A stretch of 64,000 bases of DNA from Rhizobium sp. 9140 (GTDB taxonomy: Bacteria; Pseudomonadota; Alphaproteobacteria; Rhizobiales; Rhizobiaceae), in the NCBI RefSeq assembly GCF_900067135.1, contig NZ_FJUR01000002.1:62001-126000 (forward strand). Reading direction: 5' to 3'. A program made the translations under genes and the position numbers. Positions 51,452-59,995 of this stretch are shown in pieces. The notes beneath the pieces were generated by a model. It was not told the origin of the DNA and did no database searches. It saw only the letters and a list, made by a program, of their open reading frames with translations. Numbering within the stretch: position 1 is the first letter of the stretch; each line of letters opens with the position of its first letter.

Positions 51452-52369
51452 ATGACCGTCGTTTCCAACCTGTCGCCCGCTGCGGGACGCCCGAAACCGA
51501 GGTCGTCGGCCTGGCGTGGTCTACTGTACATCGCACCCGCCATGGCGCTCGTCCTCCTGTTCTTCGTCATTCCGGTGATAATGACGGCTTGGATGAGCCT
51601 GCATGCCTGGCCACTGATGGGCGCTCAGCGCTGGATCGGGATCAACAACTATATCCGTATGATCAATGACACGCGGTTTCTGTCGGCCCTGCGGTTCACG
51701 GCGCTTTACACGGTCGTTGCCACCATCGCGATCTTCGCCGTTGCCTTTCCGCTGGCGCTCTTTGTGGAAAAGCAGCGGCGTTTCGTGGGCGCCTATCGCA
51801 CGGTCATCTTCCTGCCCGTCGTCGTCGGGTTGGCCACTGCATCGCTCCTGTGGGTGTGGCTGGCCAATGTGGACAGTGGCTTCATCGGGCCACTCCTCAA
51901 AGCGCTTGGTATTGTCGAGCGCATCCCCAACCTGCTTGCCAGTTTCGACAGCGCGTTTCTGACCATCATCGTCATGGTCGTCTGGAAAATTGCGGGCTTC
52001 ACCATGATCATCCTGCTCACCGGCCTGCAGGCTATTCCGGCCGATATCGTCGAGGCGGCACGCATCGACGGGGCGAAGCGCTGGCAACGGTTTCGCTACC
52101 TGACACTTCCTTTGATGCGCCGCACGATCGCGCTGGCCCTCATCATCTCCGTCACCGGTTCAATCCTCGCCTTCGACCAGTTCTACATCATGACGGCCGG
52201 CGGACCCCAAAACCGGATGATCTCGGTCGTCTACTACATCTTCAACCAGTCCTTCGTGTCCTTCAACCTCGGCTACGGCGCCTCGCTCTCGATCGTGCTG
52301 CTCGCCATCCTCGTTGCCATCAGCATCGTGCAGCTCTGGCTGCTGAAGGTCGGAGACGACAAGGCATGA
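51452..52369 (+). CDS. Sugar ABC transporter permease 1 (MalF type)
   Basis: 305 residues with six membrane segments. The EAA loop VEAARIDGAKRWQRFRYLTL is near residue 205. Pairs with the next gene to form the channel. It follows the binding-protein gene after 120 bases, a usual gap where a binding protein is made in excess. Confidence 0.92.
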   Translation: MTVVSNLSPAAGRPKPRSSAWRGLLYIAPAMALVLLFFVIPVIMTAWMSLHAWPLMGAQRWIGINNYIRMINDTRFLSALRFTALYTVVATIAIFAVAFPLALFVEKQRRFVGAYRTVIFLPVVVGLATASLLWVWLANVDSGFIGPLLKALGIVERIPNLLASFDSAFLTIIVMVVWKIAGFTMIILLTGLQAIPADIVEAARIDGAKRWQRFRYLTLPLMRRTIALALIISVTGSILAFDQFYIMTAGGPQNRMISVVYYIFNQSFVSFNLGYGASLSIVLLAILVAISIVQLWLLKVGDDKA

Positions 52370-53307
52370 CCATGACACAAACAGCGCTCTCCCCGACCAT
52401 GACAGCGACCGGCGTCGCCATCGAGGTTCGACCGAACCCGGCGAACGAGGCCGCAAAGCTCGCCCGTGCGCGCCGCAAGCGCAATGGTGCGGTCGCCTAC
52501 CATACGGCCGGCGTCGCCATCGTCCTCTTCTTTCTTGCACCCTTTGCCATCGCCTTCCTTGCCTCGTTCCGCAGCGGTGCGGAAGGCATGACCCCGCCGC
52601 TGCCGCCTTGGCCAACGACGGGTTTCAGCCTCGATTCCTATCGCTCGCTCGATACGTTCGGTGCGGGTGTCTGGCAGCATACGCTGAACTCGCTGATCGT
52701 GTCGCTCGCCACCGTCGTGCTCACCGTCGCCATCAGCCTGCTCGCGGGCTACGGATTCTCACGCTATCGCTTCCCGCTGAAGAACACGCTGTTCGTGCTG
52801 ATTATCGCGACGCTGATGATCCCGTTTCAATCGATTCTGACGCCGCTGTTCATTATCCTGGCAAAGCTCGGGCTCAACAACTCGCTCTTCGGGCTGGTGC
52901 TGGTCTATGTCACGCTGCAGCTGCCCTTCTCCGTGTTCATGATGCGCAATGCCTTCGATGCCGTGCCGAAGGAGATTGAAGAGGCTGCGCGGATCGATGG
53001 GGCGCGGGACCTCAAGTTGCTGGTGCGCGTGCTCCTGCCGCTCGTCCTTCCAGGCGCCGCCACCGTTGCGATCTTCGCCTTCCTTAATGCCTGGAACGAG
53101 TTTCTCGCGGCGCTCGTGCTTCTCTCAAGCAACGACAACTACACCATGCCCGTCCTCATGATGGCCGTGCGGGCCGGCCGGCTCGGCGCGATCAACTGGG
53201 GCGCGGTCCAGGCCGGGGTGGTCGTCATGACGATCCCGTGCCTCGTCATTTTTCTTCTCCTCCAACGCTACTACATGCGCGGCCTCATGGCCGGCGCCGT
53301 CAAGTGA
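52366..53307 (+). CDS. Sugar ABC transporter permease 2 (MalG type)
   Basis: 313 residues from ATG 52366, overlapping the previous stop (ATGA). A 45-residue cytoplasmic leader precedes six membrane segments. EAA loop: EEAARIDGARDLKLLVRVLL. The C-terminus is the usual RYYMRGLMAGAVK of this family. Confidence 0.93.
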   Translation: MTMTQTALSPTMTATGVAIEVRPNPANEAAKLARARRKRNGAVAYHTAGVAIVLFFLAPFAIAFLASFRSGAEGMTPPLPPWPTTGFSLDSYRSLDTFGAGVWQHTLNSLIVSLATVVLTVAISLLAGYGFSRYRFPLKNTLFVLIIATLMIPFQSILTPLFIILAKLGLNNSLFGLVLVYVTLQLPFSVFMMRNAFDAVPKEIEEAARIDGARDLKLLVRVLLPLVLPGAATVAIFAFLNAWNEFLAALVLLSSNDNYTMPVLMMAVRAGRLGAINWGAVQAGVVVMTIPCLVIFLLLQRYYMRGLMAGAVK

Positions 53308-53334
53308 TGCCTCCTCATTCCGAAAGTGAAAGCC

Positions 53335-55296
53335 ATGGATAGCAACGTGCACACTGAAAACCAGACCCGCTCCCATTCCCGCAAAGACCGCAAATTCCGG
53401 CCGCTGCCGGTTCCGAGCGTCACGCTTGGCGGCCTCTTCGGCGAGCGGCAGGATGCGATCTGCGCAACGACGGCGAAGACGCTGCTCGACCGCTGTGTGG
53501 AAGCCGGCATGCTCACCGCGATCGACGTCAGCCTCCCGAGCCCCGGCGTCGTGCTGCCGATCCAGCCCTGGGACGGCTCCACCCAGATGTTCTGGGACAG
53601 CGATCTGGGTAAGTCGATCGAGACGGTCGCCTATTCGCTCTTCCGTTCGCCCAACCCCGAGCTTGAGGCCCGCGTCGACCAGATCGCCGATCTCTATGAG
53701 ACGCTGCAGGACGAGGACAGCTATCTGAACGCCTGGTTCCAGCGCGTTCAGCCCGGTCGCCGGTGGACGAACCTGCGGGATTTCCACGAACTCTACTGCG
53801 CCGGCCACCTGATCGAAGGGGCCGTCGCCTACTACCAGGCGACGGGTAAGCGCAAGCTTCTCGACGTTATGGCGCGCTTCGCGGACTATATGATCACCGT
53901 CTTCGGTCATAGCGAAGGCCAGATCCCCGGCTATGACGGACACGAGGAAATCGAGCTGGCGCTGGTCAAGCTTGCCCGCGTGACCGGCGAGCAGAAGTAT
54001 CTCGACCTGTCTAAATACTTCATCGACGAACGCGGCACCGAGCCGCATTTCTTCATCGATGAAGCGAAACGCGACGGTCGCGAGGCCAAGAAATTCGTCT
54101 TCCACAGCTTTGAATACAACCAGTCCCACCAGCCGGTGCGCGAGCAGACCCGCGTCGTTGGCCACGCCGTGCGTGCCATGTACCTCTATTCCGGCATGGC
54201 CGACATCGCGACGGAATATAGTGACGACAGCCTGACGGGCGCGCTCGAAACGCTCTGGAGCGATCTCGTCACCCGGCAGATGTACGTCACCGGCGGCATT
54301 GGCCCGTCCGCGGCGAACGAGGGCTTTACCGATCCCTACGACATGCCGAATGAGAGCGCCTACAACGAGACCTGCGCCTCGGTCGGCATCGTCTTCTGGG
54401 CCGCGCGCATGCTCGGCCGCGGCCCCGATCGCCGTTATGCCGATATCATGGAGCAGGCGCTCTACAACGGCGCGATGGTGGGTCTCTCGCTCGACGGAAC
54501 ACGCTTCTTCTACGACAACCCGCTGGAAAGCGCCGGCAAGCACCATCGCTGGACCTGGCATCCATGCCCGTGCTGCCCGCCGAACATCGCAAGGCTGCTC
54601 GCCTCCATCGGCTCCTATATGTATGCCGTCTCGGACGACGAGATTGCAGTTCATCTCTACGGAGAAGGCAAGGCGCGGTTCGAGATGGGAGGCGAAGAGG
54701 TCTCGCTGTCCCAGGAAACGCGCTACCCCTGGAATGGCGCCATCCGCTTCGATGTCGGTCTTGCCAAGCCTGCCCGCTTCACGCTGTCGCTGCGCATTCC
54801 CGCATGGTGCAAGGGGGCGATGCTCTCGGTCAACGGCGTGCCGGCCGATCTCGACGAAGTGATGGTCGATGGCTATGCGCGGATAGAGCGGGAATGGTCC
54901 GACAAGGACGAGATTGCGCTCGACCTGCCGCTCGCGCCGCGGCTTCTGCGGGCCAATCCGCTGATCCGCCAGGATGCCGGCCGCGTCGCGCTTGTGCGCG
55001 GTCCGCTGGTCTATTGCACGGAAGAGACGGATAACGGCACCGGTTTGCAGAGGCTGACGATCACCGGCGAGCCGGAATCCGCGACCGAACGTCCCATGCC
55101 CGGCCTGAACGATGCGATCTCGCTCGAAATCTCGGCCGAGCGGGACGAGGCCGACTGGGGCGAAACGCTCTATCGCGAGGCGCCGCCGCAGGCCACGAAG
55201 GTGACTGCACGTTTCGTTCCCTATCATCTCTGGGACAACCGGGAGCCGGGCGAAATGCTGGTCTGGATGCGCGACGGCAAGGGAGGGATGAAATGA
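53335..55296 (+). CDS. GH127 beta-L-arabinofuranosidase
   Basis: 653 residues from ATG 53335 (GTG 53326 is also in frame). GH127, formerly DUF1680. The zinc-thiolate active site is visible: Glu in ESAYNETCAS with its cysteine and the cysteine cluster HPCPCCPPN. An (alpha/alpha)6 barrel is followed by beta-sandwich domains. It releases L-arabinofuranose from beta-linked arabinooligosaccharides such as those on plant hydroxyproline-rich proteins. There is no signal peptide, so it acts on imported oligosaccharides. Confidence 0.9.
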   Translation: MDSNVHTENQTRSHSRKDRKFRPLPVPSVTLGGLFGERQDAICATTAKTLLDRCVEAGMLTAIDVSLPSPGVVLPIQPWDGSTQMFWDSDLGKSIETVAYSLFRSPNPELEARVDQIADLYETLQDEDSYLNAWFQRVQPGRRWTNLRDFHELYCAGHLIEGAVAYYQATGKRKLLDVMARFADYMITVFGHSEGQIPGYDGHEEIELALVKLARVTGEQKYLDLSKYFIDERGTEPHFFIDEAKRDGREAKKFVFHSFEYNQSHQPVREQTRVVGHAVRAMYLYSGMADIATEYSDDSLTGALETLWSDLVTRQMYVTGGIGPSAANEGFTDPYDMPNESAYNETCASVGIVFWAARMLGRGPDRRYADIMEQALYNGAMVGLSLDGTRFFYDNPLESAGKHHRWTWHPCPCCPPNIARLLASIGSYMYAVSDDEIAVHLYGEGKARFEMGGEEVSLSQETRYPWNGAIRFDVGLAKPARFTLSLRIPAWCKGAMLSVNGVPADLDEVMVDGYARIEREWSDKDEIALDLPLAPRLLRANPLIRQDAGRVALVRGPLVYCTEETDNGTGLQRLTITGEPESATERPMPGLNDAISLEISAERDEADWGETLYREAPPQATKVTARFVPYHLWDNREPGEMLVWMRDGKGGMK

Positions 55297-56468
55297 GCCT
55301 GGCTCAAGATGCCCGCTTACCCGTCTGGCCGGACGGAGCGATAGCCGGGCCTGACGGCGAAGACGGCGCTGCAACCGGGGGCGTTCGCCTGTCGGGGGTC
55401 CGAAAGTCCTTCGGCAGTCTCGACATCATCCATGGGATCGACCTGTCGATCCCGGAGGGTGCCTTCACCGTCTTCGTCGGCCCATCAGGCTGCGGAAAAT
55501 CCACATTGCTGCGCATGATTGCGGGGCTCGAGGAGGTGTCTGACGGGCTGATCGCCATCAAGGGACGCGATGTCACGGATCTCGATCCGTCGGATCGCGG
55601 CATTGCGATGGTCTTCCAGTCCTATGCGCTTTATCCTCATATGAGCGTTCGCGACAACCTTGCCTTCGGCCTGAAGATGGCGAATACCCCGAAGGCGGAG
55701 ATCGACCGGCGTGTCGCGGCGGCATCCGCCATCCTCAAGACCGACCATCTTCTCGACCGGCGTCCGGGGCAGCTTTCCGGCGGCCAGCGCCAGCGCGTTG
55801 CCATTGGCCGGGCCATCGTGCGCAAGCCGGACGTCTTCCTGTTCGACGAGCCACTGTCGAACCTCGACGCGGAGCTTCGTGTCTCCATGCGCATCGAGAT
55901 CGCCCGGCTCCACCGCGAACTCGGCAACACGATGATCTACGTGACGCACGACCAGACGGAAGCGATGACCCTGGCGGACATGATCGTGGTCTTGCGGGAA
56001 GGGCGGATCGAACAGGTCGGCAGCCCACGTGAGATTTACGAGAACCCGGCCAACAGCTTCGTCGCCGGCTTTATTGGGTCGCCGCGGATGAACCTTTTGA
56101 AAGCGAAGCGCGTGGGGCCGGAAAGTCTTGAGTTGGCCGATGCGTTGCTCATTGCGCCGTTTCCGACGGTATCGGGGGATCGCGAAGAGGACGTCACCTT
56201 CGGCATCCGGCCCGAGCATCTGACGGTCGGTCATCAGATCGTCGAGGGTCACTCGCTCACGGCAACCATCGACTTTTCGGAATATCTCGGTGGGACGCAG
56301 TATCTCTACTGCCAGCTCGCCGATCGCCAGACGGTAACCGTTGAGTACCGCTCACCCGATGCGGTCAAGCCCGGCGACCGCATCGTGCTGTCATGGTCGC
56401 AGGACGCGATCCGGCTGTTCGATACGACAGGCCTCCGCTTACGTAAGGACATCGGACAGCACATGTGA
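55293..56468 (+). CDS. Sugar ABC transporter ATPase (MsmK/UgpC type)
   Basis: 391 residues, start in an ATGA overlap with the GH127 gene. Walker A GPSGCGKSTLL, Q-loop VFQSYALYPHM, signature LSGGQRQRVAIGRAI, Walker B VFLFDEPLSNLD and switch His in YVTHDQTEAM are all present, with a C-terminal MOP/TOBE domain from about residue 270. It has an extra 30-residue N-terminal extension ahead of the domain. It powers import through the two permeases upstream. Last gene of the operon. Confidence 0.94.
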   Translation: MSLAQDARLPVWPDGAIAGPDGEDGAATGGVRLSGVRKSFGSLDIIHGIDLSIPEGAFTVFVGPSGCGKSTLLRMIAGLEEVSDGLIAIKGRDVTDLDPSDRGIAMVFQSYALYPHMSVRDNLAFGLKMANTPKAEIDRRVAAASAILKTDHLLDRRPGQLSGGQRQRVAIGRAIVRKPDVFLFDEPLSNLDAELRVSMRIEIARLHRELGNTMIYVTHDQTEAMTLADMIVVLREGRIEQVGSPREIYENPANSFVAGFIGSPRMNLLKAKRVGPESLELADALLIAPFPTVSGDREEDVTFGIRPEHLTVGHQIVEGHSLTATIDFSEYLGGTQYLYCQLADRQTVTVEYRSPDAVKPGDRIVLSWSQDAIRLFDTTGLRLRKDIGQHM

Positions 56469-56477
56469 GTCGCCCTG

Positions 56478-56747
56478 TCATCGCCTCGGCGGCTGGAAGC
56501 GCTCCAGTCGCTTGGCGACCTGGGTTTCCAGCAACGAGAAAGTGTCTGCAATGGTCTTCGCATCCGAGCTTGCCGTCATCGCCAGATGCACGATGCCGTC
56601 CAGCTTTTGAATGAGACGACCGGCTAAGCGGCGCTCCTTGTAGCTGAAGATGTCGCCACCGTGGACGAGAAGGCACAGGCTGTAGATATGCCTGATGGAG
56701 TGCCGCTCCGACGCCAAGTTGAGCCACTGCGCTCTCGTGATATGCAT
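56478..56747 (-). CDS. Small hypothetical protein
   Basis: 89 residues with an excellent ribosome-binding site (GGAGGAAAA directly before ATG 56747). Sequence is helical and basic (LNLASERHSIRHIYSLCLLV, ERRLAGRLIQKLDGIVHLAM). No family recognised. It converges on the ABC operon and lies downstream of the methyltransferase gene. Confidence 0.65.
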   Translation of the reverse strand: MHITRAQWLNLASERHSIRHIYSLCLLVHGGDIFSYKERRLAGRLIQKLDGIVHLAMTASSDAKTIADTFSLLETQVAKRLERFQPPRR

Positions 56748-56878
56748 TTTTCCTCCGGGCCAAGTGGAGGAAGACGACGGCGGACTAAAAAGAGTTTCAC
56801 GGCGCGTCAGTTTTTCGTTTCGTTACCGGCCACAGATTCGGCCGCGCAAGCGGCCGAACGAGACGCACGCCGAGCCGC

Positions 56879-57643
56879 TTACTGCGGCTTACGGATGGTG
56901 CCGTAGATGATGTTGCGGTTTGCGCCGAAGAAGACGCTCTTCTCCGCCTGCTGCCCTTCGAGGCTCGCCTCGATGATGGACCACATCTCCGACTGCGACC
57001 GCAGGAGAAGCGTCCAGTTCATCATCGTCTCCATGTAGCCGTCGTCGGGAACCTCCGTGGAGAAGTTGGCGAACAGGAACATCCCGCCGGGTTTCAGCAT
57101 CGAAAGGCACGTCTGCGTCAGCTTCACCGCGACCTTGTCGGCCAGGTAGTCGTAGAGGCCGGCCGCATAGATCAGGTCGAACTGCCCGAGACTGTAGGCA
57201 TTCTTCAGAAGTCCGCGGACCGAGCCGTCCATCGCGTCGATGGGCGTGCCGCTAAAGTCGCGCATGGTGCGGCCGACGCTCAGAGGGTCCTGGTCGAGTG
57301 CCACCCATCGCTTGATCCCGCCCTCACGTAGAGCGCGGGATGTCTCGGCCTCGCGGAGATGTCCTGCGGCAACCGCGAGCACTTCCGTCTCCGGACCCAC
57401 TTTGGCAGCGGTTTCATCTACGGTGCGGGTCAGCAGATCGCGACGTTCCCGGACCGCTACAGCGGACGGCGCGTTGCGCGTGTATTCGTAGAGTGTGCGC
57501 CCGAGCGGCGAGGCGCGCTCGACGTCGGCTGCGATATCCGCGTGGCCGTAGATGAAGTCGATCAGGCTTGCATCCCCGGAATAGCCGCGCGGCTTTTCGA
57601 ACGACCAGCGGGTGAACGGGTCGTTGTGAAAGTAAGCCGCCAC
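56879..57643 (-). CDS. Class I SAM-dependent methyltransferase; start region uncertain
   Basis: 254 residues from a GTG at 57643. Opens FHNDPFTRWSFEKPRGYSGD; SAM-binding region EVLAVAAGHLREAETS, then VALDQDPLSVGRTMRD and a late LKPGGMFLFANFS. It transfers a methyl group to an unknown acceptor. The real start is probably upstream: the same frame reads RQTPCQPSDHPVAAYFHN before the GTG, and the adjacent frame offers ATG 57708 with MLIGTLEEVC. Adding one base near 57675 joins them. So a one-base deletion, real or from sequencing, is likely. Confidence 0.82.
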   Translation of the reverse strand: MAAYFHNDPFTRWSFEKPRGYSGDASLIDFIYGHADIAADVERASPLGRTLYEYTRNAPSAVAVRERRDLLTRTVDETAAKVGPETEVLAVAAGHLREAETSRALREGGIKRWVALDQDPLSVGRTMRDFSGTPIDAMDGSVRGLLKNAYSLGQFDLIYAAGLYDYLADKVAVKLTQTCLSMLKPGGMFLFANFSTEVPDDGYMETMMNWTLLLRSQSEMWSIIEASLEGQQAEKSVFFGANRNIIYGTIRKPQ

Positions 57644-57797
57644 CGGATGATCAGAAGGCTGACAAGGCGTCTGACGATGCAGACCTCTTCAAGGGTTCCT
57701 ATTAACATGTAACAAAACCACTTCCCGTGGTCCGAGCGCAGCGTCTCAAACCTCCACCTATGGCGGAGGTCTATGACTTCATGATCCTGTCATCCGC

Positions 57798-58880
57798 TCA
57801 ATGTGCGTCGAACGGAATGTAATCCGTGTCATAGCCGAAATAGCGAGGACCGACGAGGGCGATGCCGGCGTCCGTCTTCCATTGCGGGTTGCAAGGGAAG
57901 GCGAGGGCGACGAGGCGCAGGCCGTAGCGCAACGAGTCCGCTGTCACCGGATTGCCGCTTTCGGCTTCCAGCAGCGTGATGAGATCCGGCGTCGTGCAGA
58001 CGATCTCGCCATTGCGCTCGGCCATCAGAAACTCGTTCTGGAAGTCGAGGCGGAACGTCTGGCCTTTCCAGTCCTCCACGCCATCGAACCGCGCCGTCCC
58101 CCGGGCAAAACCGCCGATGGTGCGGCGGTCGATGTCGGTCAGGCGGCCGTGGAAGAGGATGGAGGCCCCGAGCTTCCCGGCAATGGCGCCGACAGGATCG
58201 CCGTTCGAAAGGCGGCTTTCTCGAAGTTCGAGGCCGAGATTGGCGCAGAGCGACAGTGTGCCGCGAACGACGCAGGCCTTGGCCTGCTTGCCGCTCATCG
58301 GGTAGAACGCGAGTAGCGCCGAACCGCCCATCTCGACGGTCGCAGCACGCGCCAGCCGCTCCGTCCAGGCATTGCTGACCGTTTCGAGCACCAGTGCGTT
58401 GCCCTTGTCGTCGCAGAGAACCATAGGCGTCGCGGAGATGCCGTGTAGGGTGAAGGTCACCATCTGCAACTCCGGATAGGCCCTCCCCATGCCGTCGCCA
58501 TCGATCAGCGGCAGGCCTGCGGCCGCCGCCACCACGAAAGGTGTCGTGGAGTTGACGCCGCCCGCTTCGCCGCACAGCACGGCATCGATCTTGCGGCCGA
58601 GAAGCTGTTCCAGCTTGCGGAAGGCGGTGAGAAGCTCGTCGCCCCGCGGCAGCTTCTCCGTCATCACGGTCGGCGCTCCCATCATGCAGACGGGAACGAC
58701 GAGCGCGTCGTCGGCAAGCTCGCTGACGTCGATCAGTTCGACCGGACCATGTTTGCGAATGGCTTCCTTCGCCATGAGTTTGCCGACATAGGGATCGCCC
58801 CCGCCGCCCGTGCCGAGAATGGCGCCGCCGATGGCGATATCATCGAGATCTTCGGCATGGATCGTTCTCAGGATGTTCAT
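57798..58880 (-). CDS. DUF917 (S-methyl thiohydantoin desulfurase-like) protein 2
   Basis: 360 residues. The family pattern AIGGAILGTGGGGDPYVGK at residues 16-34 and GEAGGVNSTTPFVVAAAAGL, LIDGDGMGRAYPELQM in the middle are DUF917. The one characterised member branch acts on S-methyl thiohydantoins; the exact reaction here is unknown. It overlaps the other DUF917 gene by four bases (58877-58880) and is last in the operon. Confidence 0.88.
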   Translation of the reverse strand: MNILRTIHAEDLDDIAIGGAILGTGGGGDPYVGKLMAKEAIRKHGPVELIDVSELADDALVVPVCMMGAPTVMTEKLPRGDELLTAFRKLEQLLGRKIDAVLCGEAGGVNSTTPFVVAAAAGLPLIDGDGMGRAYPELQMVTFTLHGISATPMVLCDDKGNALVLETVSNAWTERLARAATVEMGGSALLAFYPMSGKQAKACVVRGTLSLCANLGLELRESRLSNGDPVGAIAGKLGASILFHGRLTDIDRRTIGGFARGTARFDGVEDWKGQTFRLDFQNEFLMAERNGEIVCTTPDLITLLEAESGNPVTADSLRYGLRLVALAFPCNPQWKTDAGIALVGPRYFGYDTDYIPFDAH

Positions 58881-59995
58881 GCACGCCGCTCCCCGCTTTG
58901 CACGCTGCTGTAGGCCATCGGTTCGAAGGTGAGGTCCGGGTAGCCGAAAGCCTTGGGGCCGACGATCTCCAGCGCGCGCGGCGTCTTCATGAGGTCGTGC
59001 ACCGGCAGGCCGATGACCGCAATGCGCTGGCCATAGCGCAGGATCTCCGTGGTCAGGGGCTCGCCGGTGTCGAGTTCCAGATTGATAATGAGGTCCGGCA
59101 CCATGGCGACGGCGACGTCATCCACCCAGAGAACGAGGTTCTCGTTCTGGATCGCGATCCGCGCCTGCGACCCCGCCCATCTGCCGACGCCCGACAGCAG
59201 CGCCTCGCCTCTCGCAAAGCCGCCGGTCAGTTCGCGGCGGATGTCCGTGATCTTGCCGGTGAAGAAGAGCGTTGCGCCCGTCTCCTCGACCACGCGTTCC
59301 ACGACGTTCTGACGCTTCAGGCGGGCGTCCAGAATGGTGCGCCCGATCTCCAGCGCCTGCGTGACGGTTCCGGGCACGGAGGTCTTCTTGACGAAATCTC
59401 CGCGCATCGGGGCGACGGCAAAGCCGGCGCCGGCCCCCATGGCAACGGAGGCATCACGCGCGAAGCGCTCCAGCCAGAACATGTCGACCATCTGCTTGAA
59501 GACCACGACGTTGCCCTTGTCGTCGGCAATGGCGGCCGGTGCGGCCGGTGCGCCATAGATCATGTAAGTGGTCATCTGGACTTCGGGAAATGCCCGGCCC
59601 ATGCCGTCGCCATCGACGACGGGAAGCCCGGCCATGGCGGCGGCGATGATCGGCTCGATGGCGTTCGCACCGCCGATTTCTGCCGAGATCATCGCGGAGA
59701 CGGTGACGCCGGCCGCTTCTTCGACGGCGCGCACCGCGCGGTAGCATTCGCCGCCCTCCTCGATCTTTTCGACGCCGACGACCGGCGCGCCGATGCCGCC
59801 GCACTCTGCTACCCAGGCATCGTCAGCCAGCGCTTCAAGCGGCAGCACGCGAACCTGCGCGCCCTTGCGCAGCAACTCGCGGGCACGCAGCATGCCGATA
59901 TAGGGATTGCCCCCGCCGCCGGTGCCGAGCAGGGCGGCCCCCATGGACAGCGGCACGAGGTCCTCTTCCTTGAGGAGGTAACCTTCAACCGGCAT
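58877..59995 (-). CDS. DUF917 (S-methyl thiohydantoin desulfurase-like) protein 1
   Basis: 372 residues from ATG 59995 (GGGAGAG before it), starting inside the hydantoinase gene by 11 bases. Same family as its neighbour: ALLGTGGGGNPYIGMLRA, EIGGANAIEPIIAAAMAGLP and VVDGDGMGRAFPEVQM are all conserved. The two copies differ widely elsewhere, so they are an old pair, perhaps forming a heteromer. Cytoplasmic. Confidence 0.88.
   Translation of the reverse strand: MPVEGYLLKEEDLVPLSMGAALLGTGGGGNPYIGMLRARELLRKGAQVRVLPLEALADDAWVAECGGIGAPVVGVEKIEEGGECYRAVRAVEEAAGVTVSAMISAEIGGANAIEPIIAAAMAGLPVVDGDGMGRAFPEVQMTTYMIYGAPAAPAAIADDKGNVVVFKQMVDMFWLERFARDASVAMGAGAGFAVAPMRGDFVKKTSVPGTVTQALEIGRTILDARLKRQNVVERVVEETGATLFFTGKITDIRRELTGGFARGEALLSGVGRWAGSQARIAIQNENLVLWVDDVAVAMVPDLIINLELDTGEPLTTEILRYGQRIAVIGLPVHDLMKTPRALEIVGPKAFGYPDLTFEPMAYSSVQSGERRA

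Noticed and set aside
53125..55374. 749-codon open frame opposite GH127
   Set aside because: Spans the GH127 gene and the end of the permease gene on the other strand; no ribosome-binding site or family features.
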